From SELP01 sp035969385 (GTDB lineage Bacteria; Pseudomonadota; Alphaproteobacteria; Rhodobacterales; Rhodobacteraceae): 64,000 nt of DNA. The stretch spans positions 434,001-498,000 of the forward strand of contig NZ_JAYKKJ010000001.1 of assembly GCF_035969385.1 (NCBI RefSeq), written 5' to 3'. This document shows, one piece after another, positions 8,437 through 17,813 of this stretch (position 1 is the first letter of the stretch; the number at the start of each line of letters is the position of its first letter). The notes under the pieces were generated by a model. The model saw only the letters and a program-made list of their open reading frames with translations, was not told the origin of the DNA and did no database searches. The translations under genes and the position numbers were made by a program.

Positions 8437-10620
8437 TTACCTCCCCCGCCGCTTCACTCCGCCCCTCTGCCCCGGCCGTCCCGCTGTTGACCGTCCGGCG
8501 GCCTTCTTCCCGTCTTCCACGGCTTTTTCCACCGCGTATTGCCGCGCCAGCGGGTCGTCGGACACCACGAGGTCCACGGTTTCCAGCCGTTTGATCTCGT
8601 CGCGCAGGCGGGCGGCCTCTTCAAATTCCAGGTTCTCGGCGGCCTTGCGCATGTCGGTCCGCAGCCCGTCCAGAACCGCCTCCAGGTTGGCGCCGTGCAG
8701 GGGTTTGTCGACCTTGGCGGTGACCCGGTTCATGTCTACGTCGCCCTTGTAAAGGCCCGCCAGAACGTCCTCGACGTTCTTTTTGACGGTGGCCGGCGTG
8801 ATCCCGTGTTCCTCGTTATAGGCGATCTGCTTGGCGCGGCGCCGGTCGGTTTCGCGCATGGCCCGTTCCATGCTGCCAGTGATCCGGTCGGCATACATGA
8901 TGACGCGCCCTTCGGCGTTTCGCGCCGCCCGGCCGATGGTCTGGACCAGCGATGTCTCGGACCGCAGGAACCCTTCCTTATCCGCGTCCAGAATGGCCAC
9001 CAGCCCGCATTCGGGGATATCCAGCCCCTCGCGCAGCAGGTTGATGCCCACCAGCACGTCGAAGGCGCCCAGCCGCAGGTCGCGCAGGATTTCGATTCGT
9101 TCGATCGTGTCGATGTCCGAGTGCATATAACGGACGCGGATGCCCTGTTCGTGCATGTATTCGGTCAGGTCCTCGGCCATGCGCTTGGTCAGGGTGGTGA
9201 CAAGGGTGCGGAAGCCCGCGGCGCTGACCTTGCGCACCTCGTCCAGAAGATCATCGACCTGCATTTCGACAGGGCGGATTTCCACCTTCGGGTCCAGAAG
9301 GCCGGTGGGCCGGATAACCTGTTCGGTGAAAACGCCGCCGGTCTGCTCCAACTCCCAAGCCGCCGGAGTGGCGGAAACGAAGACGGATTGCGGGCGCATG
9401 GCGTCCCACTCCTCGAACTTCAGGGGGCGGTTGTCCATGCAGGACGGCAGGCGGAACCCGTGTTCGGCCAGCGTGAATTTCCGCCGGTAGTCGCCCCGGT
9501 ACATGCCGCCGATCTGAGGGACGCTGACGTGGGATTCATCGGCGAAAACGATGGCGTTGTCGGGGATGAATTCGAACAGCGTCGGGGGCGGTTCGCCCGG
9601 CGCGCGGCCCGTCAGGTAGCGGGAGTAGTTCTCGATCCCGTTGCAGACACCGGTTGCCTCCAGCATCTCAAGGTCGAAATTGGTGCGCTGTTCGAGGCGC
9701 TGCGCTTCCAGCAGCTTGCCCTCGTCCTGTAACTGCTTCAGCCGGACAGCGAGTTCTTCCTTAATCCCCTTGATCGCCTGCTGCATGGTCGGGCGCGGGG
9801 TGACGTAGTGAGAACTGGCGTAGATGCGGATTTTCTCGAACGTATCCGTGCGCTGCCCGGTCAACGGGTCGAATTCGGTAATGGTTTCAAGTTCTTCCCC
9901 GAAGAACGACAGTTTCCAGGCCCGATCTTCAAGGTGGGCTGGCCAGACCTCGAGGCTGTCGCCGCGCACCCGAAAGCTGCCTCGTTGAAAGGCCGCGTCG
10001 TTGCGCCGGTATTGCTGGGCCACAAGGTCGGCCATGACCTGCCGCTGGTCATACATCTTGCCGACGTGCAGGTCCTGGGTCATCGCGGAATAGGTTTCGA
10101 CGGACCCGATCCCGTAGATGCAGGACACAGAGGCCACGATGATCACGTCATCCCGTTCCAGAAGCGCCCGCGTGGCCGAGTGGCGCATCCGGTCGATCTG
10201 TTCGTTGATCTGGGATTCCTTCTCGATATAGGTGTCCGACCGGGGCACATAGGCTTCGGGCTGGTAGTAGTCGTAGTAGCTGACGAAATATTCGACCGCG
10301 TTGTCCGGGAAGAACCCCTTGAATTCACCATACAGCTGGGCGGCGAGCGTCTTGTTCGGGGCAAGGATGATGGCCGGGCGCTGGGTTTCCTCGATCACCT
10401 TGGCCATGGTGTAGGTCTTGCCGGTGCCGGTGGCGCCCAGAAGCACCTGATCGCGTTCGCCGTCGCGGACCCCGGTCGACAATTCCGCAATCGCGGTCGG
10501 CTGGTCGCCCGCGGGCTGAAATTCGGTCTGCATGACGAACCGCTTGCCGCCTTCCAGCTTCTCGCGCTGTTCGGGCGCGCGGTGCATCATTGGCATCTGA
10601 TCGGGGCGGTTGTTGTGCAT
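8437..10620 (-). CDS. uvrB: excinuclease ABC subunit B
   Basis: The helicase-like damage-verifying subunit of nucleotide excision repair. At 727 residues it is a little longer than the ~670-residue E. coli protein, through an N-terminal extension of some 25 residues and a Gly/Arg-rich tail. Walker A GATGTGKT is at 62-69; the beta-hairpin region SYYDYYQPEAYVP follows at about 112; helicase motifs V and VI are at GINLLREGLD and QTIGRAARN; a UVR motif near residue 670 contacts UvrC. GGAGAG precedes the ATG. Confidence 0.96.
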   Translation of the reverse strand: MHNNRPDQMPMMHRAPEQREKLEGGKRFVMQTEFQPAGDQPTAIAELSTGVRDGERDQVLLGATGTGKTYTMAKVIEETQRPAIILAPNKTLAAQLYGEFKGFFPDNAVEYFVSYYDYYQPEAYVPRSDTYIEKESQINEQIDRMRHSATRALLERDDVIIVASVSCIYGIGSVETYSAMTQDLHVGKMYDQRQVMADLVAQQYRRNDAAFQRGSFRVRGDSLEVWPAHLEDRAWKLSFFGEELETITEFDPLTGQRTDTFEKIRIYASSHYVTPRPTMQQAIKGIKEELAVRLKQLQDEGKLLEAQRLEQRTNFDLEMLEATGVCNGIENYSRYLTGRAPGEPPPTLFEFIPDNAIVFADESHVSVPQIGGMYRGDYRRKFTLAEHGFRLPSCMDNRPLKFEEWDAMRPQSVFVSATPAAWELEQTGGVFTEQVIRPTGLLDPKVEIRPVEMQVDDLLDEVRKVSAAGFRTLVTTLTKRMAEDLTEYMHEQGIRVRYMHSDIDTIERIEILRDLRLGAFDVLVGINLLREGLDIPECGLVAILDADKEGFLRSETSLVQTIGRAARNAEGRVIMYADRITGSMERAMRETDRRRAKQIAYNEEHGITPATVKKNVEDVLAGLYKGDVDMNRVTAKVDKPLHGANLEAVLDGLRTDMRKAAENLEFEEAARLRDEIKRLETVDLVVSDDPLARQYAVEKAVEDGKKAAGRSTAGRPGQRGGVKRRGR

Positions 10621-10727
10621 GAACGACTCTCCGGGGCTGAGCCGCTACAATTGTGCCTATTTTGTTCCGGTTCAAGGGGGGCTGCTGACAGCCTGCTGTC
10701 AGCATGTCGGGCGGGGGCGCAACCAGA

Positions 10728-11540
10728 CTACCTGTAGACCTGATCCTTGCCGGGGAAGCTGCGGTCGCGGACCTCTTCGGCGTAGGTCTTCACGGCCTCT
10801 TCGATCATCGGGCCAAGTTGGCCGTAGACCTTGACGAACTTCGGGGTCCATGGATTCAGGCCGAGCATATCCTCAAGCACGAGAATCTGCCCGTCGCAAT
10901 TTGCCGAGGCGCCGATGCCGATGGTCGGGATATCGACCGCTTCGGTGATCCGGTCGGCGAGTTCTTCGACAACCCCCTCGACCACGACCGCAAAGGCGCC
11001 CGCTTCGGCCACGGCCTTGGCATCGTTGATGTGCACCTGCCACGCCGCTTCGTCGCGGCCCTGCACCTTGAACCCGCCCATGGTGTTCACCGATTGCGGC
11101 GTCAGGCCGATATGGGCCATCACCGGAATTCCGCGTTCGACCAGAAAGCGGATCGTTTCGGCCATACGTGCCCCGCCTTCCAGCTTGACCGCCTGGCACT
11201 GGGTTTCCTTCATGATCTTGGCGGCGTTGCGGAAGGCCATGTTGGGGCTTTCCTCGTAAGTGCCAAAGGGCATGTCGACGACGATCAGCGCCTTTTTCGT
11301 GCCGCGCACCACCGCTTTGCCGTGCATGATCATCAGGTCAAGCGGCACGCCGACGGTGCTTTCCATCCCGTGCATGACCATACCCAGACTGTCGCCGACA
11401 AGGATGAAATCCGCGTATTTGTCGACCAGCGCCGCCGTATGGGCGTGATAGGAAGTGAGCGAGACGATCGGTTCGCCCCCCTTGCGGCTACGGATTTGCG
11501 GCACGGTCGTGCGGCGGACCTGTTCGTTCTGGGCGCTCAT
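10728..11540 (-). CDS. panB: 3-methyl-2-oxobutanoate hydroxymethyltransferase
   Basis: The first enzyme of pantothenate (vitamin B5) synthesis: it moves a hydroxymethyl group from methylene-tetrahydrofolate to 2-oxoisovalerate, giving ketopantoate. 270 residues, normal length. The TIM-barrel signatures VGDSLGMVMHG, the EGG loop and PVMAHIGLTPQS are present. It overlaps panC by four bases (ATGA) and has a GGGAG site inside the end of panC. The panC-panB order forms a two-gene operon. Confidence 0.95.
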   Translation of the reverse strand: MSAQNEQVRRTTVPQIRSRKGGEPIVSLTSYHAHTAALVDKYADFILVGDSLGMVMHGMESTVGVPLDLMIMHGKAVVRGTKKALIVVDMPFGTYEESPNMAFRNAAKIMKETQCQAVKLEGGARMAETIRFLVERGIPVMAHIGLTPQSVNTMGGFKVQGRDEAAWQVHINDAKAVAEAGAFAVVVEGVVEELADRITEAVDIPTIGIGASANCDGQILVLEDMLGLNPWTPKFVKVYGQLGPMIEEAVKTYAEEVRDRSFPGKDQVYR

Positions 11541-12394
11541 GGGGCGATCTCCCTTTGGTCAATCAGAAGGACTGCGTTGTCCTCGGGGCCGAATTCGGCG
11601 GAAATCATGATGCCGACCGGGCCGGTCAGCGGGCCGGTGGCGGGGTCAAGGCTCAGGGCCTTGGCGATGTCCACCGCCTTCAGTCGCGCGCGGGGCTCGG
11701 CGTTGATCCGGGCGCGGATCGCCTCGGCCATATCCTCGACGGTGCCGCCACCCGCGGCGACCGCTTCGGCGTCGGTCAGCGCATGGTTCAGGCAGACAGC
11801 CGCCGCGCGATCCTCGGGGGTCAGACGGGTATTGCGGGATGACATGGCAAGCCCGTCGGGTTCGCGAACTGTGGCAACGCCGACAATGTGGATCGGCAAA
11901 TGCAGGTCGCGCACCATACGGCGGATCACCTGCAATTGCTGATAATCCTTTTCCCCGAAATAGGCGGCATCGGCCTGCACGATGTTGAACAGCTTGGTCA
12001 CGACCGTCGCGACCCCCCGGAAATGGCCGGGGCGCACCATCCCATGCAGCATATTGGCCAGCCGGGTGGTCTCAACGATGGTCTCATCTCCGTCGGGATA
12101 CATTTCCTCGACGGTGGGGATGAACACCGCATCGACGCCCGCCGCTTCCAGCTTGGCCAGATCGTCCGCCTCGGTCCGGGGATAGGTTTCCAGATCCTTT
12201 GGGTTTCCGAACTGGGTTGGGTTCACAAAGATCGTGGCGACGACCCGGTCGTGAACGCCCGCCGCCTCGGCGACCAGCGACATATGTCCGGCGTGAAGCG
12301 CGCCCATCGTGGTGACAAGCCCAACAGTTTCACCCGCGTCCCTGAAAGACCAGACGGTCTGGCGTATGTCGTTGATGGTGCGGCAGATGTACAT
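11537..12394 (-). CDS. panC: pantothenate synthetase
   Basis: Joins pantoate and beta-alanine with ATP to make pantothenate. 285 residues. The nucleotidyl-transferase signature MGALHAGH is at 30-37, the FVNPTQF strand follows, and MSSRNTRL stands for the KMSKS-like loop. First gene of the panC-panB operon; a GAGGGACGG site precedes the ATG at 12394. Confidence 0.95.
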   Translation of the reverse strand: MYICRTINDIRQTVWSFRDAGETVGLVTTMGALHAGHMSLVAEAAGVHDRVVATIFVNPTQFGNPKDLETYPRTEADDLAKLEAAGVDAVFIPTVEEMYPDGDETIVETTRLANMLHGMVRPGHFRGVATVVTKLFNIVQADAAYFGEKDYQQLQVIRRMVRDLHLPIHIVGVATVREPDGLAMSSRNTRLTPEDRAAAVCLNHALTDAEAVAAGGGTVEDMAEAIRARINAEPRARLKAVDIAKALSLDPATGPLTGPVGIMISAEFGPEDNAVLLIDQREIAP

Positions 12395-12545
12395 GATCCG
12401 TCCCTCGTTTGCCCTTTTGATACGGTGCCGCGCGGGGCTTCACAACAGGCGCTGTCGCATTCAGTCTTCCATATGTCGGCTGGTTCCCACGCAAGGGAAT
12501 GGTTTCCGACAAATTGCCCGCAATTCTGCCCTATGGAGTCGGCCA

Positions 12546-15053
12546 ATGAAAACTCAAGTCAAAGCTCTTGTCGTCGGCGGCGGTGCCGTTGGCACCTCGA
12601 TCGCCTACCATCTGGCCAAGGCCGGCTGGGACGATGTCATGCTGATCGAACGGGACGAGCTGACCTCCGGCTCGACCTGGCACGCGGCTGGCCTGCTGCC
12701 GCTGTTCAACATGTCCTATGCGACCACCCACATCCACAAATACTCGGTCGATTTCTACAAGACACTTGAGGAAGAGACCGGGCTGAACGCCGGTTTCGCC
12801 GTGGTCGGCAACCTGCGCATGGCCCAGACGCAGGAACGTATGGACGAATACATGCTGTATGCGTCCACCGCCGAAACCTGTGACGTGAAATACGAATGGC
12901 TGACCCCGGACCAGATCAAGGAACGCTGGCCCCTGATCAAGACCGACGACCTGAAGGGCGCGATCTATCACACCGAAGACGGCTATATTAACCCCGCCGA
13001 CGTGACGCAGGCGATGGCAAAGGGCGCCCGCCAGCGCGGGGTCGAGATTGTCCGCAAGATGCAGGCCGATGCCTTCCACTGGAACGGCACCCATTGGGAA
13101 GTCACCTGCACCGTCATGGCGGAAAAGGGCGGCAACCTGGTCGAGACGGACGAAAAGGTCGTCATCACGGCCGAGCACGTCGTTACCGCGTCGGGCAACC
13201 ACGCGCAGCGCACCGCCAAGCTTCTGGGCATCAAGATGCCCGCGATCCCGGTGGAACACACCTTCATCGTCATGGACAAGGACCCCGAACTGGTCAAATG
13301 GCGCGAGGCGGGCAACCCCGAACACCCCGTCGTGCGTGACGCCGACAATGAATCCTACGCCCGCGAGGAACGCGGCGGCTGGATCCTTGGCATCTACGAA
13401 CACGGTGCCCCGGCCCGGTTCGAACATGGCGTGCCGGACAGCTTCCGCGCCGACCTGTTCCCGCTGGATCTGGACCGGATCGCGGATCAATACATGGCGA
13501 TGGCCGAACGTGTGCCGTCCTGTGCCGATAGCGGCCTGAAGGACGACTTCAACGGCCCGATCTGCTACACCCCCGATGGCAACCCGCTGGTCGGCCCGGC
13601 GCCGGGCCTGCGCAACATGTGGCTGGCCGAAGGCTTTTCCTTCGGGATCACCGCCGCAGGCGGCACCGGCTACTACCTTGCCCAGATGATGGTCGACGGC
13701 GAGGCCGAAATCGACATGGCGAGCCTCGACCCCAAGCGGTATTCGTCCAACTGGATGACCACCGAATTCGCGGCCCGCAAGAACGAAGAATGCTACGAAC
13801 ACGTCTACATCCTGCACCACCCGGATGAAGAACGCGAAGCCTGCCGCCCGCTGCGGACCGCCCCGGCCTATGACCGGCAGAAGGCCCGCGGCGCGCAGTT
13901 TGGTTTCGTCAACGGCTGGGAACGCCCGAACTACTACGGCCCGCTGGATGCACCTGAAACCTTCGACCACGACAGCCGGTCCTTCCGTCGCGGCGGCTGG
14001 TGGCAATATGCCGTCGAAGAGGCCAAGGCGATCCGCAACGGTGTTGGCCTGATCGACGCGACGGCCTTCTCCAAGCATGTCGTCAAAGGCCCCGGTGCAA
14101 CCCAGTTCCTTGACTGGTTCACCTGTAACAAGCTGCCCAAGGTCGGCCGGATCAACCTGACCTATGCGCTGACTTCGAACGGCACCACCCGGACCGAATA
14201 CACCATCGTCCGTAACGGCGAGAACAACTACTACCTCGTGTCTGCCGGGGCCTGGACCGAATACGACGCCGACTTCCTGCGCAAGGCCGCCGAGGACAAG
14301 ATGGACGAGTTCGGCTACATCGAAATTCAGGATGTGACGACCCAATGGGGCGTCTTCGCCATCGCCGGGCCGAAATCCCGCGATGTGCTGAAAGAGGTGA
14401 TCAACGACGCGGATCCGGAAACTGCCCTGTCGAACAAGCGGTTCCCGTGGCTGTCGGCCCGCAAGATCGAGCTGGGCATGTGCCCGGTCAACGCGATCCG
14501 CGTGGCCTATACCGGTGAACTGGGCTGGGAACTTCACCACCCGATCGAGATGCAGAACTACCTGTTCGATCTCTTGGAAAAGGCCGGGGAAAAGCACGGG
14601 ATGAAGCTGGTTGGTGCCCGCGCCCAGAACTGGCTGCGTCAGGAAAAGTCCTACCGCGCCTTCGGCAACGAACTGGGCCGTGACGCGACCCCGCTGGAAG
14701 CCGACCTGCCGCGCTTTGTCGATCTGGAAAAGGAATTCCACGGCAAGGATAAGTTGGTGGAAACCGGCGTCCGGTCCAAGTGCTGCACCCTGCTGATCGA
14801 CGGTCCGGCCGATGCTGATCCGTGGGGCCGCGAGGCGCTCTATGCCGAGGACGGCACCCGTGTTGGTCGCCTGACCTCGGGCGGCTATTCCGTGGCCTTC
14901 GAGAAGTCCATCGGGATGGGCTATGTCAAACCCGAACTGGCCGTGGAAGGCACCAAGCTGAAGGTCAAGATCCTGGACCAGCTTTGGGACGCCGTCGTGA
15001 CCTGCGACAGCCCCTACGACCCGAAGAACGAAGTCATCCGCAAGGACGGCTGA
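12546..15053 (+). CDS. dimethylglycine/sarcosine dehydrogenase-like FAD and folate enzyme
   Basis: An 835-residue two-part enzyme. Residues 1-400 are a DAO-type FAD domain with GGGAVG (11-16) and GSTWHAAGL, where His46 lines up with the histidine that binds FAD covalently in dimethylglycine and sarcosine dehydrogenases. A linker domain follows, then a GcvT-like aminomethyltransferase module (about 430-835) that would pass the released one-carbon unit to tetrahydrofolate. Likely role: demethylation of N-methylated glycines from glycine-betaine breakdown. The frame is open upstream, but GGAG eight bases before the ATG at 12546 and the start of the FAD motif fix the start. A strong terminator follows directly. 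Confidence 0.88.
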   Translation: MKTQVKALVVGGGAVGTSIAYHLAKAGWDDVMLIERDELTSGSTWHAAGLLPLFNMSYATTHIHKYSVDFYKTLEEETGLNAGFAVVGNLRMAQTQERMDEYMLYASTAETCDVKYEWLTPDQIKERWPLIKTDDLKGAIYHTEDGYINPADVTQAMAKGARQRGVEIVRKMQADAFHWNGTHWEVTCTVMAEKGGNLVETDEKVVITAEHVVTASGNHAQRTAKLLGIKMPAIPVEHTFIVMDKDPELVKWREAGNPEHPVVRDADNESYAREERGGWILGIYEHGAPARFEHGVPDSFRADLFPLDLDRIADQYMAMAERVPSCADSGLKDDFNGPICYTPDGNPLVGPAPGLRNMWLAEGFSFGITAAGGTGYYLAQMMVDGEAEIDMASLDPKRYSSNWMTTEFAARKNEECYEHVYILHHPDEEREACRPLRTAPAYDRQKARGAQFGFVNGWERPNYYGPLDAPETFDHDSRSFRRGGWWQYAVEEAKAIRNGVGLIDATAFSKHVVKGPGATQFLDWFTCNKLPKVGRINLTYALTSNGTTRTEYTIVRNGENNYYLVSAGAWTEYDADFLRKAAEDKMDEFGYIEIQDVTTQWGVFAIAGPKSRDVLKEVINDADPETALSNKRFPWLSARKIELGMCPVNAIRVAYTGELGWELHHPIEMQNYLFDLLEKAGEKHGMKLVGARAQNWLRQEKSYRAFGNELGRDATPLEADLPRFVDLEKEFHGKDKLVETGVRSKCCTLLIDGPADADPWGREALYAEDGTRVGRLTSGGYSVAFEKSIGMGYVKPELAVEGTKLKVKILDQLWDAVVTCDSPYDPKNEVIRKDG

Positions 15054-15060
15054 GAAACGG

Positions 15061-15092
15061 AAAGGGCGGCCAATCGGCCGCCCTTTCTTTTT
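15061..15092 (+). terminator. rho-independent terminator after the dehydrogenase gene
   Basis: An 11-base perfect stem, AAAGGGCGGCC / GGCCGCCCTTT, with a four-base AATC loop and a T-rich tail (TTTCTTTTT). It begins eight bases after the stop codon. The A-rich left flank lets it work on the opposite strand too. Confidence 0.92.
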
Positions 15093-15121
15093 GTCTGGTA
15101 AGGGGCGAATGGAATCCGATC

Positions 15122-16195
15122 CTAACGCAGCCTGTCAGGCAACAGGGCCGAGGCCAGGTCTGCGCCAATTGCGGGGGACGTTCCCGCGACAATATCAGCC
15201 ACGAACTGACTGTAGCCCGGTGCGGATTGAAACCCGTATCCGCCCTGCGCCGCACACCAGACAAAGGATCGGTCCGCCGGGTCCGGGCCAAGCACCATGT
15301 TTCGGTCGGCCACGAAACTGCGCAGCCCGGCCCAGTTGGACAGCATCCGGGTGACGGGGGCGGTGACGTGATCCTCGTACCGGGCCAGCCCTTCGGCAAG
15401 GGTCATGTCACCGGCCCATGCGTCATGCGGTTCGGTCGGGTCTTCCTCGGCCGGAGAGACGATCAGCGCCCCGGCGTCGGGCTTGGCATACCAAGTCTCG
15501 CCCACGCCAAAGAGCATGGGCCAACGGGATACGTCCTGCCCTTCGGGCGCGGCAATGCGGGCCATGGACCGGCGGTAGGGGGTCAGGCCGATGGGCGGGA
15601 CATTGGCAAGGGCGGCAACCTGATCGGCCCATGCTCCGGCGGCGTTCACTAGGGTCCGGCCCTCGACGGTCTCGGCACCAGAGGATACAGCCCAGCCCGT
15701 CGCGGTCTTGCCAATGGCACAGACCCGGAACCCCTGCCGGACCTCGCCGGACTGACGGATGATCCGGGCGAAATCCTGCACGACCTTGTCCGTATCAATG
15801 TCCCATGCACCGGGATTATGCGCTGCGAAGGTCACCCGTTCAGGGTTCAGGATAGGCACCATGCCCAATGCGTCGTCCATCGACACAGGCTCAAGCCGCA
15901 TGCTGGCAACGTCAGCGTCAAAGGCGGCCTGCTCCTCGGGTCCGGCAACCAGCAACAACCCGCGCGGCGACAGGTATCCGGCATCCGGCGCGGTATAAAA
16001 ATCCCGGCTGGCGGCGGTCAGGGCGCGGATCGCCGGGCTGCCGTAGTTCGGCTCGTACAGCGCCGCCGACCGGCCCGACGTGTGGTAGGCCAGCGCGTCT
16101 TCCGCCTCGAGCAGGATGACCGATCCCAGCGCGGACAGGCGGGCGCCGACCGAGGCCCCGGCGATTCCCCCGCCGATCACGATGAAGTCGAACAT
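15122..16195 (-). CDS. FAD-dependent oxidoreductase (DAO family)
   Basis: A 357-residue flavoprotein of the glycine oxidase / D-amino-acid dehydrogenase superfamily. The FAD motif IVIGGGIAGASVG starts at residue 5, the family's HTSGRSAAL stretch is at about 38-46, and the C-terminal CAAQGGYGFQSAPG binds the flavin again. Substrate is likely an amine or amino acid. It converges on the dimethylglycine dehydrogenase-like gene, with which it may share a metabolic theme, but substrate cannot be read from sequence. Confidence 0.82.
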   Translation of the reverse strand: MFDFIVIGGGIAGASVGARLSALGSVILLEAEDALAYHTSGRSAALYEPNYGSPAIRALTAASRDFYTAPDAGYLSPRGLLLVAGPEEQAAFDADVASMRLEPVSMDDALGMVPILNPERVTFAAHNPGAWDIDTDKVVQDFARIIRQSGEVRQGFRVCAIGKTATGWAVSSGAETVEGRTLVNAAGAWADQVAALANVPPIGLTPYRRSMARIAAPEGQDVSRWPMLFGVGETWYAKPDAGALIVSPAEEDPTEPHDAWAGDMTLAEGLARYEDHVTAPVTRMLSNWAGLRSFVADRNMVLGPDPADRSFVWCAAQGGYGFQSAPGYSQFVADIVAGTSPAIGADLASALLPDRLR

Positions 16196-16301
16196 GGCAC
16201 ACCTCCAGCCCCGGATTCGGGGGCGACCATCGCATTCGGGCCAATTCAGCGAAAGATGAAAACCAAGAATTACGTTGGAATTTCATACTGTTAATGCGAA
16301 T

Positions 16302-16321
16302 GTGTAAAAAATACTTTACAC
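16302..16321. promoter_or_regulatory. palindromic operator candidate at a likely promoter
   Basis: GTGTAAA (16302-16308) and TTTACAC (16315-16321) are perfect inverted copies around a six-base AT-rich centre. The TTTACA of the right arm also reads as a -35 box, with TACATC 17 bases on (16338-16343) as a weak -10 for the gene at 16385. A repressor bound here would block that promoter; the XRE protein at 16836 is a natural candidate. The FAD oxidoreductase on the other side may share the control region. Confidence 0.5.
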
Positions 16322-16384
16322 GCAGTATCGTCAGGCATACATCAGGTAAAAGATTTTTGACACCATGATGCCGAGAGAACCGCC

Positions 16385-16834
16385 ATGACACATACAGAAC
16401 GCAACACCCTGATCGCGATCCTGATCAACCTCGGGATCATCTTCGTCTTTGGGTCCCGACTTTGGGCCCTGCATGAAACCGGCGCCTTTGATGCAGCCGA
16501 TGGTCTGGCCGTCTGGGCGAAGACCGTGCTTTGGATGATCCCGGTCTCGATCGGTGCAACCATCGTCGGAACCATCCTGTTCGAAATCCTCTATTCGATC
16601 GCCACGAACAACCCAAAGCCCGAGCTGATCAGCGACGAGAGGGATCACCAGATCAGCATCTACGGGATGCGGGTCACGATGGTCGTGGCCAGTGCCGGTT
16701 TCATCGCGGCGCTTGTCGGGCTGGCTTTCGGATGGACGGCCGTCGCCGCGCTCAGCCTGATCCTCGCGGGCTTCGCGCTGGGTGATCTGACCGGAAACCT
16801 TGCACGCATGGCCCGCTATCGGGCATGGCTCTGA
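16385..16834 (+). CDS. four-helix membrane protein next to an XRE regulator
   Basis: A 149-residue inner-membrane protein with four predicted membrane helices (about 8-26, 45-70, 92-112, 116-137) and a cytoplasmic-type loop rich in acidic and polar residues (PELISDERDHQIS) in the middle. Paired genes for a small membrane protein and a 70-residue XRE regulator are widespread in bacteria. The next gene starts one base after this stop, so they form an operon. No enzymatic motif is seen. Confidence 0.65.
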   Translation: MTHTERNTLIAILINLGIIFVFGSRLWALHETGAFDAADGLAVWAKTVLWMIPVSIGATIVGTILFEILYSIATNNPKPELISDERDHQISIYGMRVTMVVASAGFIAALVGLAFGWTAVAALSLILAGFALGDLTGNLARMARYRAWL

Positions 16835-16835
16835 C

Positions 16836-17057
16836 ATGGCGAAACTTCGTATCAGCAATTCCATTCGCAAGCTTCGGTTCGAAGCAGACGAGATGACGCA
16901 AAAGGCGCTGGCCGAACGCGTCGGCGTCACCCGACAGACGATCATCGCCATCGAAAACGCAAAGTATTCCCCGACGCTTGAACTGGCGTTCCAGATTGCG
17001 GCCGTTTTCGGAAGACCACTGGAAGAGGTCTTCCAGTTCGACGGCGACCCCAAATAG
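16836..17057 (+). CDS. small XRE-family transcriptional regulator
   Basis: A 73-residue protein that is little more than one HTH domain: residues 22-67 carry TQKALAERVGVTRQTIIAIENAKYSP with the recognition helix at about 32-42, then the PLEEVFQ end seen in YgzD/YozG-type regulators. It sits one base after the membrane-protein gene and 46 bases before a DUF2306-type gene. It probably controls its own operon through the palindrome at 16302, though this is inferred. Confidence 0.8.
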   Translation: MAKLRISNSIRKLRFEADEMTQKALAERVGVTRQTIIAIENAKYSPTLELAFQIAAVFGRPLEEVFQFDGDPK

Positions 17058-17103
17058 GGCCGCTGAGGCCCCCCAAACCACACCTTTACAAAGGAGCAAT
17101 CCA

Positions 17104-17757
17104 ATGACCCGGCTTTTTCCGGCCAGCCGAGCTGTGCCTGCACTTCTGTTCTTTCTCACCGCTGTCCCGATCATCGCGGCGCTTGTGCGCATGGTCCAAA
17201 TCCCAACGGGAACCTTGCCCGACATCGCCCAGCACCTGACCACGACCCCGGTTTCGCACTACCTTCACGCGGCGGCGGGTGCGACGTTTGGTATCATCGG
17301 GCCGCTGCAATTCGGGGCGGTCATTTCGGGGCGCTACGGGCGGCGGCACCGGGTGATGGGACGAATATTCGTCCTGGCCGGGGCGGTCCTGTCACTGTCC
17401 GCCTTCCGCCTGTTGTGGTCTTACCCGGAAACGGCTACGCCCTTACTGGATGGGGCACGGCTCTTGGCGGCGGTCGTCGTGTTGGCGGCGCTATGGATCG
17501 CGGTTCGGGCCATTCGTGGGCGGGACCGGGACAGGCATATGGTCTGGATGATCCGCGCCTATGCCGTCGGGATGGGGTCTTCGACCGTGGTGTTCTTCTT
17601 CATTCCCCTGATGATCCTTGGGATCGAAGAACCTGCCCCGCTGGTGTCCGATGCCATCTTCATCCTGGCCTGGGGGATCAATATCGGGATCGCCGAGTTG
17701 CTGATTGCCCGGTTTCGGCGGCGGCGGGCGCAGGCTGCGCGACCGGCCCTCGCCTGA
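17104..17757 (+). CDS. DUF2306-type membrane protein
   Basis: A 217-residue membrane protein with six likely helices. The signature HAAAGATFGIIGPLQF followed by YGRRHRVMGRIFVLAG is that of DUF2306 proteins, which resemble heme- or quinone-linked membrane proteins through conserved histidines. The start at 17104 has AAAGGAG eight bases upstream. The frame is open further upstream, across the XRE gene, but that part is a shadow. Probably the last gene of the membrane protein/XRE operon. Function not known. Confidence 0.7.
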   Translation: MTRLFPASRAVPALLFFLTAVPIIAALVRMVQIPTGTLPDIAQHLTTTPVSHYLHAAAGATFGIIGPLQFGAVISGRYGRRHRVMGRIFVLAGAVLSLSAFRLLWSYPETATPLLDGARLLAAVVVLAALWIAVRAIRGRDRDRHMVWMIRAYAVGMGSSTVVFFFIPLMILGIEEPAPLVSDAIFILAWGINIGIAELLIARFRRRRAQAARPALA

Positions 17758-17770
17758 CCCTGCAACGAAA

Positions 17771-17794
17771 AAGGCCCGCCAGTTGGCGGGCCTT
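17771..17794. terminator. bidirectional terminator between DUF2306 gene and purine operon
   Basis: A ten-base perfect stem AAGGCCCGCC / GGCGGGCCTT with an AGTT loop. On the minus strand it is followed by five T, so it mainly ends the purine transport operon, 20 bases after its last stop codon; it may also stop the plus-strand operon. Confidence 0.85.
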
Positions 17795-17813
17795 CCGTGT
17801 CAGGTGCAATGGA

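Noticed and set aside
12395..12545. glycine riboswitch before the dimethylglycine dehydrogenase-like gene
   Set aside because: No conserved glycine-aptamer core seen; only a short GTTCCC/GGGAAT pair.
12531..14741. 736-codon open frame antisense to the dimethylglycine dehydrogenase-like gene
   Set aside because: Shadow of a long, strongly biased gene; no motif and no ribosome site.
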